Below are positions 44,814 through 54,356 of a stretch of 64,000 nt of DNA, one piece after another. The notes under the pieces were generated by a model, which saw only the letters and a list, made by a program, of their open reading frames with translations, did not search any database and was not told the DNA's origin. The stretch is taken from NCBI GenBank assembly GCA_021816865.1, contig JAKAWX010000007.1, positions 1 through 64,000 on the forward strand, given 5' to 3'. Origin of the DNA: Thermoplasmata archaeon. Lineage in GTDB: Archaea; Thermoplasmatota; Thermoplasmata; Lutacidiplasmatales; UBA184. A program made the translations under genes and the position numbers. Each line of letters opens with the position of its first letter. Positions within the stretch are counted from its first letter, which is position 1.

Positions 44814-45425
44814 TCATTCCGCGAGGAACTTGAGGAACTCGTCCCGGGTCCTCGGCTGCAGGGTGTAGTTCTCCTCCTTTTCCCGCCCGATCGTCGACGT
44901 CGGCGTCGCGCCGTAGTCGTGGCCGGGGAGGACGACGAGCGCATCGTCGAGCGCGCGGATCCGGCGGTGGAGGCTGTCGTACATCTCGCTGGGGTCGCCG
45001 CCCGCGAGGTCGGTGCGGCCGCACTCTCCGACGAAGAGAGTGTCGCCGGTGGCGACGTGTCCTTCGAAGAGGTAGAGGACGCTGTCCTTGGTGTGCCCAG
45101 GGGTGTGCAGGACCTGGAAGCGGACGCGACCGGTGTCGAAACCGTCCCCGTCCTCGACCGAGAGGTCCTGGCCGAGCGGGGCGACCCGGTGCGCGACCAC
45201 CTTCGCTCCGGTACGGGCCCGGACGTCCTGGTTTCCCGCGACGTGGTCCGGGTGGCTGTGCGTGTTCAGGATATACCGGACCTTGACGTGACGGCGGTCG
45301 ACCGCCTCGAGCACGGCGTCGACGCCGAACGAGGGGTCGATGACGACCCCCTCGCCGCCCTCCTCGTCGGCGACGAGGTACGTGAAGTTGAGGTACGGTC
45401 CGATGCGGAACTGGTCGAGCAGCAC
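44814..45425 (-). CDS. Metallo-beta-lactamase-fold hydrolase (glyoxalase II/ETHE1-like)
   Basis: The 203-aa protein has the zinc motif NTHSHPDHVAGN, the metal-bridging Asp in HVATGDTLFVGECGRTDL and VLPGHDYG near the end, and HTPGHTKDS in between. The CGRTDL sequence resembles persulfide dioxygenase/ETHE1-like enzymes, though glyoxalase II activity is also possible. The GTG at 45425 lies about 26 bases after the TATA box; another GTG at 45434 would be too close to it. Confidence 0.85.
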   Translation of the reverse strand: MLLDQFRIGPYLNFTYLVADEEGGEGVVIDPSFGVDAVLEAVDRRHVKVRYILNTHSHPDHVAGNQDVRARTGAKVVAHRVAPLGQDLSVEDGDGFDTGRVRFQVLHTPGHTKDSVLYLFEGHVATGDTLFVGECGRTDLAGGDPSEMYDSLHRRIRALDDALVVLPGHDYGATPTSTIGREKEENYTLQPRTRDEFLKFLAE

Positions 45426-45446
45426 GCCCTCCACGAGCGGGGAGCG

Positions 45447-45454
45447 CTATTTGA
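45447..45454 (-). promoter_or_regulatory. TATA box of the metallo-hydrolase/Cgi121 pair
   Basis: The minus strand reads TCAAATAG, the same sequence as at 18696-18703. It is centred about 26 bases before the preferred GTG at 45425. Confidence 0.55.
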
Positions 45455-45468
45455 CCGTAGGGGCGGCC

Positions 45469-46383
45469 CTACGGCACGCTCGCCTCGACCTCCGAGGTGC
45501 GTCGGCCGGTGACGGCGTCGAGGACCACCCGTCCGTCGCTCCCCTCCGCGTACCAGTGGGGGACGTAGAGCAGCACGAACGGCCCGAGTCGGATATCTTC
45601 GGCCGATGGCGGGATGCGCCGGGCCTCGATGACGAGGGCGCCTCCGTGCTGCTCGGTGTGGTCGACGTGGACGGTGTGGATCCGCCGGATCGCCTCGACG
45701 GCGATCGCGAGCGCCTGCCCTTCCGAGAGCTGCGGCGAGAGACGTTGGTGGGGCCCGTCGACTTCGGTGACGAGCTCCCGGTCCCCGTCCCGCCAGGCCT
45801 CGGCCCGGCGCGAGACCGCGTTCACGGCGATCAGCTGGCGAACGATCGATCCCGTGCCTCCGTGCGGCGAGGCGGGTCGGACGCGGTAGGCGGCGACAAA
45901 GAACGGGACGAGCCTCAGGGTGTATCGAGGCCCGTCGACCCCGGCGAGCGCTTCCGCCTCGGCCCGGTCGATGCGGGGTCGCACGGTCCGCTGCCCCTCC
46001 AGCGTGAGGACGAACGGGGGCTCGAGCGGGTGACCCCCGCCCGGTCCGTCGTCCAGCTCTTCGGGGCCGATCCGGGACGGCAGCAAAAGCTCGCCGAGCG
46101 CGGAGCCGAGCGTGGACGGGTCAAGCACCTCGATACCGCGGTCCGCCGCGAGGGCGCGGGCGACCGGCCCCGGGTCGTCGTCGTAGACGATCGCGCGGTG
46201 CACCGCGTCCGGTGGGAAGAAGGTCTCGACCTCGGCCGGGGACCGGGCCGACGCGACCAGGACGACCGCTCGGTGGTCCCGGGGCCGCACCGCCGTCACG
46301 GCGTCCCCGCGGGCCTCGATGCGGTACCCGGCGGCCTCGAGGAGGCGGCCGAGCATGGACGAGGAGACCCCGGAGCGTCGCAT
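45469..46383 (-). CDS. Protein of unknown function, possible nuclease-like N-terminus (304 aa)
   Basis: I do not recognise the whole protein. The N-terminus (MLGRLLEAAGYRIEARGDAV, then RAVVLVASARSP) looks like a degenerate restriction-endonuclease-like fold without a clear E-x-K. The centre contains TLRLVPFFVAAYRV and SGSIVRQLIAVNAVS-like strands. The C-terminus has GPFVLLYVPHWYAEG followed by VVLDAVTGRRT. There are no transmembrane helices. The ATG at 46383 is 26 bases after TATA-like GATATTCT, consistent with leaderless expression. Confidence 0.6.
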   Translation of the reverse strand: MRRSGVSSSMLGRLLEAAGYRIEARGDAVTAVRPRDHRAVVLVASARSPAEVETFFPPDAVHRAIVYDDDPGPVARALAADRGIEVLDPSTLGSALGELLLPSRIGPEELDDGPGGGHPLEPPFVLTLEGQRTVRPRIDRAEAEALAGVDGPRYTLRLVPFFVAAYRVRPASPHGGTGSIVRQLIAVNAVSRRAEAWRDGDRELVTEVDGPHQRLSPQLSEGQALAIAVEAIRRIHTVHVDHTEQHGGALVIEARRIPPSAEDIRLGPFVLLYVPHWYAEGSDGRVVLDAVTGRRTSEVEASVP

Positions 46384-46404
46384 CACCGTGCGTACCCGTG
46401 GGCC

Positions 46405-46413
46405 AGAATATCT
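46405..46413 (-). promoter_or_regulatory. TATA box of the 304-aa protein gene
   Basis: The minus strand reads AGATATTCT, centred about 26 bases before the ATG at 46383. It fixes this start rather than an in-frame one further upstream. Confidence 0.55.
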
Positions 46414-46465
46414 CGGTTGTGTTGCTCGGGACGCCGGGCCGGTCGGCAACGCGGCCCCGCGAAAG

Positions 46466-46473
46466 CCTAAGGG
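46466..46473 (+). promoter_or_regulatory. TATA-like element of the DUF72 gene
   Basis: CCTAAGGG is centred about 27 bases before the GTG at 46496. It is a weak match, but its spacing agrees with the other leaderless promoters in the window. Confidence 0.4.
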
Positions 46474-46495
46474 TCGGACCGCTTCCTCGGGGAGC

Positions 46496-47329
46496 GTGGG
46501 CCGGTACTGGCTCGGCTGCTCCGGATGGGCGTACGCCGACTGGGTCGGGCCGTTCTACGCGCGGGGCACCCCGCCCGCCGAGTTCCTCCGGTGCTACGCG
46601 AGGGTGTTCCGAACCGTCGAAGTCGACTCGAGTTTCTACCGTCCGCCCCCGCCATCGCTCGTTCGCCGCTGGGCGGACGTAGCCCCGTCGGGATTCCGTT
46701 TCTCCCTCAAGGTCCCACGAGACGTGACGCACGTCCGCGCGCCGGAGGAGGAACCGGAGGGGCTCCTGGCCGGGTTCCTCGCGAGCCTCGCGCCGCTTCG
46801 GTCGTCGGGCCGCCTGGGCGCGGTCGTCCTGCAGTTTCCGGGCTCGTTCCGGGCGGGCGCGACGGCCCGACTCGCCGCGCTCCTCGACCGCATCCCACGG
46901 GAGTTCCCGCTCGCGGTCGAGCTGCGCCACGCCTCGTGGTGGACCGAGGGGACGCGGGCCCTGCTCGAAGGCCGGGGGGCGTCGCTCGTCTGGTCCGTGG
47001 TCCCCCACACACGACCCCCGCCGTGGGTGACGGCCGACTTCCTCTACACGAGGTTCGTGGGGGATCGGGCCCTGAGCGAGTTCGGCCACGTCCAGCGGGA
47101 CGGTACGCAGGACCTCGACCGGATGCGCCGGCTCTGGGACGAGGAAGGGCGCCTCGCGACGACCGTGTACGCCTACGCGAACAACCACTTCATGGGCTTC
47201 GGGCCGGGGACTATCGAGGCGCTCGCTCGCCGGATGGGCGAGCCGCCGACCGACCTTTCGGCCGCCGCGCGTCCGCGAGGGCAGACGAGCCTGGTCGGTG
47301 ATCGCGAGACCCCCCGCCCCAAGGATTAA
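46496..47329 (+). CDS. DUF72 family protein
   Basis: The 277-aa protein is a TIM-barrel DUF72 member: YWLGCSGWAYADWVGPFY at the start, FRTVEVDSSFYRPP, FRFSLKVPRDVTH, GAVVLQFPGSF, LAVELRHASWW and VYAYANNHFMGFGP at the end. The biochemical function of the family is not settled. The GTG at 46496 starts exactly at the conserved region. The last 30 residues are low-complexity. Confidence 0.9.
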   Translation: MGRYWLGCSGWAYADWVGPFYARGTPPAEFLRCYARVFRTVEVDSSFYRPPPPSLVRRWADVAPSGFRFSLKVPRDVTHVRAPEEEPEGLLAGFLASLAPLRSSGRLGAVVLQFPGSFRAGATARLAALLDRIPREFPLAVELRHASWWTEGTRALLEGRGASLVWSVVPHTRPPPWVTADFLYTRFVGDRALSEFGHVQRDGTQDLDRMRRLWDEEGRLATTVYAYANNHFMGFGPGTIEALARRMGEPPTDLSAAARPRGQTSLVGDRETPRPKD

Positions 47330-47371
47330 TCTCCGGTACGCCTCCCGTAGTGCGGGAGCGTCGGAGAGGCC

Positions 47372-47764
47372 GTGCGGACGATCCTGTGCGCCAGCGACGC
47401 GCCCGACGAGCTCATCGGGCGGGCGTTCGCGACCGTCGTCGACGAGGTCCAGCGGGAGGTCCGCTATCAGGTCGGCCCGAGCCGGGTCGCGCTCTTCGTC
47501 GGGTCGAAATTCTTTTTCCGGACGAACGACCGGATCGCGGGGATCCTGCTGGCGGTCTCGAACGGGGCCACCGAGCGGATCGACCTGATCTACGGGGGCG
47601 GCGGTTCGGGCCTCCTCGGGGCCCAGTGGGGAGCGGGAGACGACCTGGAAGGACAGTTGACGGAGGCGATCGCCGGGGCCCTCCGGGGCGCGGGGCTCCG
47701 CTTCGAAGAGTCCCCGGGGACCCCCGAAGGACCGTCACCGCCCGGCTCGTCACCGCTTCCCTAG
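47372..47764 (+). CDS. Conserved-looking protein of unknown function (130 aa)
   Basis: The protein has an alternating alpha/beta pattern: LIGRAFATVVDEVQREVRY, then RVALFVGSKFFFRTNDRIAG, ILLAVSNGATERIDLIYGG and a C-terminal helix. The last 20 residues are Pro/Ser/Gly. I recognise no family with certainty. A TATA-like GGATTAATC at 47323-47331 overlaps the end of the DUF72 gene and is about 45 bases upstream of the GTG. Confidence 0.6.
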   Translation: MRTILCASDAPDELIGRAFATVVDEVQREVRYQVGPSRVALFVGSKFFFRTNDRIAGILLAVSNGATERIDLIYGGGGSGLLGAQWGAGDDLEGQLTEAIAGALRGAGLRFEESPGTPEGPSPPGSSPLP

Positions 47765-47853
47765 GTCCGCGCGTCCCCACGCACCCCGCCGGCACCGCGC
47801 CCGGCGGACTCGTTTCGGCTCCGGCGAACGCGAACGAGCGTCAGGAACGAAAC

Positions 47854-47861
47854 CCTTTAAG
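47854..47861 (+). promoter_or_regulatory. TATA box of cdc48
   Basis: CCTTTAAG is centred about 31 bases before the ATG at 47889. Confidence 0.6.
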
Positions 47862-47888
47862 TCCGCGAGCGGGTCCAAACGCTCGCCG

Positions 47889-50114
47889 ATGGCCGAGGCC
47901 GTCACCCTCCGGGTCGCCGAGGCGTTCCAGCAGGACATCGGTCTGGGCACCGCCCGGCTGGACGTCCAGACGCGCCAGCGGCTCAAGGTCGGACTCGGCG
48001 ACATCGTCGAGGTCCGCGGCCGCAAGCCGACGCCCGCGATCGTGAGCCGGGCCCAGCCGGACGACGAGGGCAAGGGCGTCGTGCGGATCGAGGCCGTCGT
48101 CCGACGCAACGCGGGCGTGAGCATCGGGGACCGGATCTCCGTCCAGCGCGTCGACTGTCCGACCGCCGATACGATCACGATCGCCCCGATCTACGCGGGG
48201 TCGGCCCGAATGGACCTCGGGCCCGGGCTCGAGAGCTTCGTCGCGAAGGCGCTCGCGCGTCGGCCGTTCGTGCGCGGAGACGTCTTCGTCATCCCCGGGG
48301 TCTTCCTGATGGGGGGGTCGCTGCCGTTCATGGTCGTCGCGACCCAGCCGAAGGGGATCGTCCAGGTCGCTCCGTCGACGCTGATCACGATCAAGGAGGA
48401 GACGGTCAGCGAGACCGAGGTCGCCGCTCCGCGCATCTCCTACGAGGACATCGGGGGTCTCACGGAGAAGCTCGGACGCGTCCGCGAGATGATCGAACTT
48501 CCGCTCAAGCATCCCGAGCTGTTCGACCGGCTCGCGATCACCCCACCGAAGGGCGTCCTCCTTTACGGGCCGCCCGGCACCGGCAAGACCCTGATCGCGA
48601 AGGCGGTCGCGAACGAGGCGGGCGCCCACTTCATCGGCATCCAGGGGCCCGAGATCATTTCGAAGTACTACGGGGAGAGCGAGAAGGAGCTCCGCGAGAA
48701 GTTCGAGGAGGCCGAGAAGAACGCGCCGAGCGTCATCTTCATCGACGAGCTTGACTCGATCGCGCCGCGGCGGGACGAGGTCGTCGGCGAGGTCGAGCGG
48801 AGGGTCGTCGCCCAGCTGCTGACCCTGATGGACGGCCTCTCGGGCCGGGGAAACGTCATCGTGATCGCCGCGACGAACCGCGAGGAGGCGATCGACCCCG
48901 CGCTGCGACGCCCCGGGCGATTCGACCGCGAGATCGAGATCGGGGTGCCGACGCAAGAGGGCCGCCTCGAGATCCTGCAGATCCACACGCGCGGGATGCC
49001 GATCGAGGGGAGCGACCGGGACCGCGACCGCACCCTCAAGGAGCTCGCGGCGCAGAGCCACGGGTTCGTCGGCGCCGACCTTTCCTCCCTCGCTCGCGAG
49101 GCGGCGATGCGCGCCCTCCGGCGCTACCTGCCCGAGATCGACTTCGACCAGCCGATCCCGCTCTCCCTGCTCGAACGGATGAAGGTGACCGAGACCGACT
49201 TCCGCGAGGCGCTCAAGCAGATCGAGCCGTCGAGCCTCCGGGACGTCGCGGTCGAGGTCCCGACGACCCGGTGGAACGAGGTCGGCGGGGTCGAGCGTGT
49301 CCGCCGCATCCTCGAGGAGTCGGTCGAGCTGCCGTTCAAGAACCCCCAGGTCTACCGCCACATCGGCATCGAGCCGCCCCGCGGAATCCTCCTCTACGGT
49401 CCTCCCGGGGTCGGGAAGACCCTGCTCGCGAAGGCGGCCGCGACCGAGAGCCAGGCGAACTTCATCTCGGTGAAGGGCCCCGAGGTGATGAGCAAGTGGG
49501 TCGGCGAGAGCGAGAAAGCCGTCCGGATGATCTTCAAGAAGGCCCGCCAGGCCTCGCCGTCGATCGTCTTCATCGACGAGCTCGACTCGATCGCACCGCG
49601 CCGGGGCCTCCAGACGTCGAGCGGGGTGACCGAGCGGATCGTGAACCAGCTCCTCACCTCGATCGACGGCCTCGAGAGCCTCGAACGCGTCCTGGTCATC
49701 GCGGCGACCAACCGCCCCGACATCATCGACGAGGCGCTCCTGCGGACCGGCCGGTTCGACCGCCTCCTCTACGTCGAGCCTCCGACCTCGGCCGGCCGGC
49801 TCGAGATCCTCAAGGTCCATACCCGCAAGATGCCGCTCGCGGACGACGTCGACCTCGAGTCGCTCGCGGGCCGCACCGAGGGGTACGTCGGGAGCGACCT
49901 CGCGGCGCTTTGCCGAGAGGCGGGGCTCACCGCGATCCGCGAGAACCTCCGGGCCTCGAAGGTCACGCGCGCCCACTTCGACGCGGCGCTCAAGCAGGTG
50001 CGGGCGTCGTGCGACCCCGAGTCGCTGCGCTTCTACGAGGAGTTCGAAAAGCACCTCCTGAAGGAGCGCGTCGGCCGCCGGCGCGACGAGCCGGTCGAGG
50101 GGATCTACCGCTAG
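47889..50114 (+). CDS. cdc48: CDC48/VCP-like AAA ATPase
   Basis: The 741-aa protein has the N-terminal double-psi-barrel and CDC48 domain 2, then two AAA modules. Walker A is GPPGTGKT near residue 227 and GPPGVGKT near 504; each is followed by a Walker [14 protein letters not shown]. Arginine fingers are in RPGRFDR and RTGRFDR. It unfolds proteins for the proteasome; psmB is also in the window but not adjacent. The length matches archaeal CDC48 (about 730-760 aa). The C-terminus is a short helical tail. Confidence 0.96.
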   Translation: MAEAVTLRVAEAFQQDIGLGTARLDVQTRQRLKVGLGDIVEVRGRKPTPAIVSRAQPDDEGKGVVRIEAVVRRNAGVSIGDRISVQRVDCPTADTITIAPIYAGSARMDLGPGLESFVAKALARRPFVRGDVFVIPGVFLMGGSLPFMVVATQPKGIVQVAPSTLITIKEETVSETEVAAPRISYEDIGGLTEKLGRVREMIELPLKHPELFDRLAITPPKGVLLYGPPGTGKTLIAKAVANEAGAHFIGIQGPEIISKYYGESEKELREKFEEAEKNAPSVIFIDELDSIAPRRDEVVGEVERRVVAQLLTLMDGLSGRGNVIVIAATNREEAIDPALRRPGRFDREIEIGVPTQEGRLEILQIHTRGMPIEGSDRDRDRTLKELAAQSHGFVGADLSSLAREAAMRALRRYLPEIDFDQPIPLSLLERMKVTETDFREALKQIEPSSLRDVAVEVPTTRWNEVGGVERVRRILEESVELPFKNPQVYRHIGIEPPRGILLYGPPGVGKTLLAKAAATESQANFISVKGPEVMSKWVGESEKAVRMIFKKARQASPSIVFIDELDSIAPRRGLQTSSGVTERIVNQLLTSIDGLESLERVLVIAATNRPDIIDEALLRTGRFDRLLYVEPPTSAGRLEILKVHTRKMPLADDVDLESLAGRTEGYVGSDLAALCREAGLTAIRENLRASKVTRAHFDAALKQVRASCDPESLRFYEEFEKHLLKERVGRRRDEPVEGIYR

Positions 50115-50157
50115 TCCCCCCGGGCTCGAGCGCTGCCGGCGAGCGCTGCCGAGCAAG

Positions 50158-50164
50158 CTATAAG
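50158..50164 (+). promoter_or_regulatory. TATA box of the surface-protein gene
   Basis: CTATAAG lies about 62 bases before the GTG at 50223, predicting a leader of about 35 bases that contains GGGGGG and GGGAGACG near the start codon. Confidence 0.6.
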
Positions 50165-50222
50165 TAGTGAGGCAAGGTTCGGCGCGCCGCCCCCCCCGAT
50201 AGGGGGCTATCGTACGGGAGAC

Positions 50223-53200
50223 GTGAAACAGTTGGGTAAGCACCTGTACCGCGCCGCTCTGTGGGCGCTCGTGATCGTCGTGCTGGCGAGCCTGCTGGCC
50301 ACGGTCCCCGGCATCCTCGGGGCTTCCCCGAGCTACACCCTGACCGGTTACGTGCGACAACCCGGGGGGGCTCCGGTCCCCGCGGGTGTCCAGGTCGACC
50401 TGGTCTCTCGGGCCACGGGCACGGTGTACACCACCCAGACGGTCGGCGCGGGCGGCCAGTTCTCCTTCACGAGCGCGGGGACGCAGAACGCGCTCGTCCC
50501 CGGCTACTGGTCCGTCTACGTGCCCGCCCAGGGGAACGGCAGCTGGACCGGCTGCAAACCGTGCGCCGCGCTCCCCGTGAACCAGAACCCGCAGTGGAGC
50601 TACCAGAGCGTGACGGAGCTCACGACGACGTCGAGCCCTACGATCGTCACCGGCGTCCAGGTCCTCGCGTACAACACGACGTTGAGCGGCACCGTGAGCC
50701 AGGGCGGTTCGCCCGAAGCTGGCGCGTCCGTTCGCCTCCTTGCCCCCACGTACAACGGCCTCGTTCTTTCGAACAACACCACCGCGTCGAACGGCGCCTA
50801 CAGCCTCAAGGTCCCGTTCGGCACGTGGGTCCTCCAGTCGACCGCGCCGGGCCCCTCCCCCAATTACGTGAACTCGACGAAGGTCGTGATCTCGAGCCGC
50901 TCGCCGCCCGCGGTCAATCCGCAGATCCAGCGCTACCTCGTCGCGGGGAACCTCCTGACCACCTCCGGTGCCCCGGTCGCCAGCCCCGGGAACGCGACCC
51001 TCTTCGACGGGTACAACGGCTACATCTACACGAGCGCGACGGCGCCCGGTGGGTACTACCAGCTGGGGACCTACGCGGGGAACTTCTCGAGCGGTTCGCA
51101 ATCGTTCGACGTGATCCTGTCGTCGTCGGGGTACTCGACCGCCTGGTATCCCCTCACGGTGACGAGCGGTTCGCCCGTGACGCATGACGTGACGGTCCCG
51201 ACGATCGCCCCCCGGCAGCTCGGCGTCTACACGACCACCCTGAACTTCTCGGCGCTCAACACCGCGACCGGCGCCGGCAACGTCACGGTCCGCACGAACG
51301 CGGTCCTCGGCAACGACACCGTCTTCCCGAACCTGCCGAACGGCACCGTCGGTCAGCTCTGGGCCCAGCTCGGGCTCGATTTCGCGCATTCGCTCTCGTT
51401 CCCCAGCACCTCGCTGCCCACGGTCTACGCGCTCGCCAACGCCTCGGGGCCGTTCTTCCCCGTGGCGCAGGCGCTCCTGACGGTGAACGGGACCGGGTTC
51501 GTCGCCCCGACGACCCCGGAGTCGCTCGCGTCCGGGACGTCGACCTGCAGCGGGAGCTGCGGGCTCGGCAGCAACGCGACCCTCGGCCTCAACTGGTCGG
51601 GGCAGTACGCGCTCAACGGCACCGTCGCGAAGAACAGTCCGACGTACTCGATCGGGTTCAACTTCCGCCACCCGTCGTCGAGCCTTGACGTGTTCAACTA
51701 CACGCTCGTGCTCCCGGCGGGCTACGTCCTCCAGGCGGGAACCGCGGCCCCCGCGAACACGGCCCTCGTCGCCGACGGGCCGGGCGGAACGTGGACCAGC
51801 TTCACCCTCTCGAGCCAGGCGAGCACCACGCCGGGCGGGACGGCGCAGTTCACGATCGTGAAGTACGCGGGCCTGACCGCGGTCGTCAACGCGACCGTGC
51901 CCGGCTTCTTCGGGTTCTCGAACCAGAATGTCCTCAACCAGACCGAAGGCAACTACACGGTCGAGGTCGGCGTGGGCCAGAACGTCACGTTCAGCGCGCA
52001 GAACTCGATCTATCCGGCCGGGACGAACGGCACGCGGTTCGCCTGGACGTTCGGCGACCTCGGGACCGCCACGACCTCGACGCCCTCCGCGTCCCACATC
52101 TACACGACCCCGAGCGGCGCGACGCCCGAGAACGGGACCCTGACGGTCACGAGCTCGGGGGGCCGCACCAACTCGACGGTGTTCCACGTCTGGGTGGCGT
52201 CGGGACCCGTGACCGCGGGGATCGCGTCGAACGCGACCGCGAACGAGACCAAGTCCGCGGGCGGGGTGACGTATCTCTTCCTCAAGTGGGGCACGACGCT
52301 GAAGTTCAACGCAACGCCCAGCACGGCCGCCGTCTCGCCGAGCGCCCCCGTGAAAGGGGTCCTCTCGGTCGCGTCGTTCGCGTTGACGTCGAAAGGGTTC
52401 ACCCAGAGCGCGAACTACTCGGCGGGCCAGGGCGCGTACTTCGGTTCGAACTTCAGCGTCCAGTTCCTCGGCGCGGGCGCGTACCTCTCGAACGGGATCG
52501 TCAACGGCACGCTCGTTCCGCTCAAGGGCTGGCAGTACAACCTCTCGTTGACCGTATGGTCCGGCGGAGGGCAGTCGGCGAAGGCGTCGCTCGTGATCCT
52601 GGTCAACGACACCCAGGCCCCGGTCTCCGCGTTCCAGATCCTCAACGCGGCCGGTAAGCCCGTGTCGGGCACCGGGCTCGTGGCCGGGTCGAACGCGTCG
52701 ACGCTCGTCCAGCTGAACGGGGCGAACGCGAGCGACCCCAACAACGGGTCGATCACGAAGTACTACTGGCTCGTGACGAACGCCGGGGACAGCTCGATCC
52801 ACCTCGGCGTCAACGCGACCGCGGTTCGGCCGTACCCGCTCCTCTGGCTCGCCGCCCAGTCGAAACCCTACACCGTGAACCTCACCGTCTGGGACCTGAA
52901 CGACAACCACGGCTACTCGACGCAGTCGCTCACGGTCACGGTGAACTCCTCGATCACGCCGATCCTGCAGGCGAACAACCTGACCGGGCCCACGAAGCTC
53001 ACGGACGGAAGCTCGTACACCTTCTGGGTGAACGTGACGGTGGGCGGCGGGACGCGGTCGGTCGCCCAGAACGTCGAGGTCGCCTTTTACATGACGAGCC
53101 CCGGCGGGACGAGCCGTACGTACGTGGCCGGGTCGCCCGGGTCGGTGCGGTTCTTCAACTACACCTCCCCCGGCGTTCCGAACTCGGTCGCGATGTCGGT

Positions 53201-53558
53201 CGGATCGATCGCGAGCCTCGCGTACAACACGACCGTGCGCGCCCAGATCACGTGGACGCCCGGCCTCACGGGGAACTTCGTGCTGTACGCGAACGCGACC
53301 GCCTCGAACGAGTTCTCGGGGGACATCGCGTCCGGCTCGGGGGTCCGATCGATGTCGGTGACGCTCAGCCCGAACCCCACGACGCAGCTCCTCGAGTACG
53401 TCGCGATCGGGGTCGTCGTGGTGGTGGTGCTGCTCCTCATCATCGTCTACTACCGCCGCCGGTCGGGCCGGGGTCCCGCCCCGAAGACCTCGACCGGCCG
53501 CTCCGGGCTCGAGCGCGGCAGCCGCCGCTCCGGGCCGGACGACGACGACGAATCGTAG
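50223..53558 (+). CDS. Large secreted, C-terminally anchored surface protein (1,111 aa)
   Basis: A signal peptide covers residues 1-33 (basic start, then WALVIVVLASLLATV). Carboxypeptidase-regulatory-like beta repeats follow (YTLTGYVRQPGGAPVP; TTLSGTVSQGGSPEAG; YLVAGNLLTTSGAPVA). A PKD-like segment at about 580-650 includes RFAWTFGDLGTAT. Many Asn-x-Ser/Thr sequons suggest heavy N-glycosylation. A single helix near 1057-1078 (LLEYVAIGVVVVVVLLLIIV) and a basic tail anchor it with most of the chain outside. Its Ser/Thr/Asn-rich composition contrasts with its neighbours. It could be an S-layer-like or adhesin-like envelope protein. Confidence 0.88.
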   Translation: MKQLGKHLYRAALWALVIVVLASLLATVPGILGASPSYTLTGYVRQPGGAPVPAGVQVDLVSRATGTVYTTQTVGAGGQFSFTSAGTQNALVPGYWSVYVPAQGNGSWTGCKPCAALPVNQNPQWSYQSVTELTTTSSPTIVTGVQVLAYNTTLSGTVSQGGSPEAGASVRLLAPTYNGLVLSNNTTASNGAYSLKVPFGTWVLQSTAPGPSPNYVNSTKVVISSRSPPAVNPQIQRYLVAGNLLTTSGAPVASPGNATLFDGYNGYIYTSATAPGGYYQLGTYAGNFSSGSQSFDVILSSSGYSTAWYPLTVTSGSPVTHDVTVPTIAPRQLGVYTTTLNFSALNTATGAGNVTVRTNAVLGNDTVFPNLPNGTVGQLWAQLGLDFAHSLSFPSTSLPTVYALANASGPFFPVAQALLTVNGTGFVAPTTPESLASGTSTCSGSCGLGSNATLGLNWSGQYALNGTVAKNSPTYSIGFNFRHPSSSLDVFNYTLVLPAGYVLQAGTAAPANTALVADGPGGTWTSFTLSSQASTTPGGTAQFTIVKYAGLTAVVNATVPGFFGFSNQNVLNQTEGNYTVEVGVGQNVTFSAQNSIYPAGTNGTRFAWTFGDLGTATTSTPSASHIYTTPSGATPENGTLTVTSSGGRTNSTVFHVWVASGPVTAGIASNATANETKSAGGVTYLFLKWGTTLKFNATPSTAAVSPSAPVKGVLSVASFALTSKGFTQSANYSAGQGAYFGSNFSVQFLGAGAYLSNGIVNGTLVPLKGWQYNLSLTVWSGGGQSAKASLVILVNDTQAPVSAFQILNAAGKPVSGTGLVAGSNASTLVQLNGANASDPNNGSITKYYWLVTNAGDSSIHLGVNATAVRPYPLLWLAAQSKPYTVNLTVWDLNDNHGYSTQSLTVTVNSSITPILQANNLTGPTKLTDGSSYTFWVNVTVGGGTRSVAQNVEVAFYMTSPGGTSRTYVAGSPGSVRFFNYTSPGVPNSVAMSVGSIASLAYNTTVRAQITWTPGLTGNFVLYANATASNEFSGDIASGSGVRSMSVTLSPNPTTQLLEYVAIGVVVVVVLLLIIVYYRRRSGRGPAPKTSTGRSGLERGSRRSGPDDDDES

Positions 53559-53728
53559 GGCTCGGGCCACCTACGGGACAACCCCTTCTCCGCCCGTTTC
53601 TTGACGCCCCGGTGCCGAGGCCCCACCTACCTTCTGGGCCGCCCGGACGCGCCCGGAACCGTCCTGCGCCCGCGAGGAGGCCGCAATACACCGGGGGCCG
53701 ACCGCGAACGAAGCGCGGGCGGGCCCGC

Positions 53729-53926
53729 CTACCCGTAGGGACCGACCTCGTCGAGCAGGTCGACGTGGGTGAGCAGCATCCGCCGGCAACAGTACCGGTG
53801 GAGACCGAGCGCGTCGAGGACCGCGCCGGCGGGCTCGCCCCGGGAGGTTCGCTCCCGGTACTCGTCCCAGCACTGGCCGATCACGGCGCCGCAGGTGAAG
53901 CACCGGACGGGCACCATCATCGTCAT
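53729..53926 (-). CDS. rpoN: DNA-directed RNA polymerase subunit N
   Basis: The 65-aa protein is the archaeal RPB10 homologue with the zinc motif VRCFTCGAVIGQCW and YCCRRMLLTHVDL, and the expected length. It helps assemble the polymerase core. It ends the L18e-L13-S9-RpoN operon, a standard archaeal order. Confidence 0.96.
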   Translation of the reverse strand: MTMMVPVRCFTCGAVIGQCWDEYRERTSRGEPAGAVLDALGLHRYCCRRMLLTHVDLLDEVGPYG

Positions 53927-53948
53927 CGGTTCGATCCTCCGCCGCCGT

Positions 53949-54356
53949 TCAGCGGTACGACTTCTGGCGGCGCTTGCGCGCGCCGCGGCCGCCCGCCCGC
54001 TTGGGGAGCTTGCGGCGGGGGTCGTTCACGATCAGCGAGCGGTCGTAGTGCTTGAACGTCTCGCGCAGCTCGGGGTCCTTGAGCCACTCGAGGAGCCCGC
54101 GCGCCACGGCCGTGCGGGCCGCCGACGCCTGGCCGATGATCCCGCCGCCGCGGACGTTCACCGAGATGTCGAGGTTCTTCGCCTTCGCCCCGACCATCAG
54201 GAGCGGTTCCTGGACCTTCTGACGCACGATGTCGGGCTCGACGAGCTCGAGCGGCCGGTCGTTGAAGTGCACGAGCCCGGCGCCCTTGCGCACGGTCGCT
54301 CGGGCGACCGCCGTCTTCCTCTTGCCGGTCGCGAGCACGATCACGGGCGCCTTCAT
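53949..54356 (-). CDS. rps9: Small ribosomal subunit protein S9 (uS9)
   Basis: The 135-aa protein has VLATGKRKTAVARATVRKG at the start, VNVRGGGIIGQASAARTAVA in the middle and the basic tail KRAGGRGARKRRQKSYR that reaches the P-site tRNA. The ATG overlaps the L13 stop by four bases. Confidence 0.96.
   Translation of the reverse strand: MKAPVIVLATGKRKTAVARATVRKGAGLVHFNDRPLELVEPDIVRQKVQEPLLMVGAKAKNLDISVNVRGGGIIGQASAARTAVARGLLEWLKDPELRETFKHYDRSLIVNDPRRKLPKRAGGRGARKRRQKSYR

Noticed and set aside
47841-53570. A 1,909-codon minus-strand open frame spanning cdc48 and the surface protein gene
   Set aside because: It runs antisense across two genes and their intergenic region with low-complexity Arg/Asp/Val repeats. 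It is a composition effect, not a giant gene.
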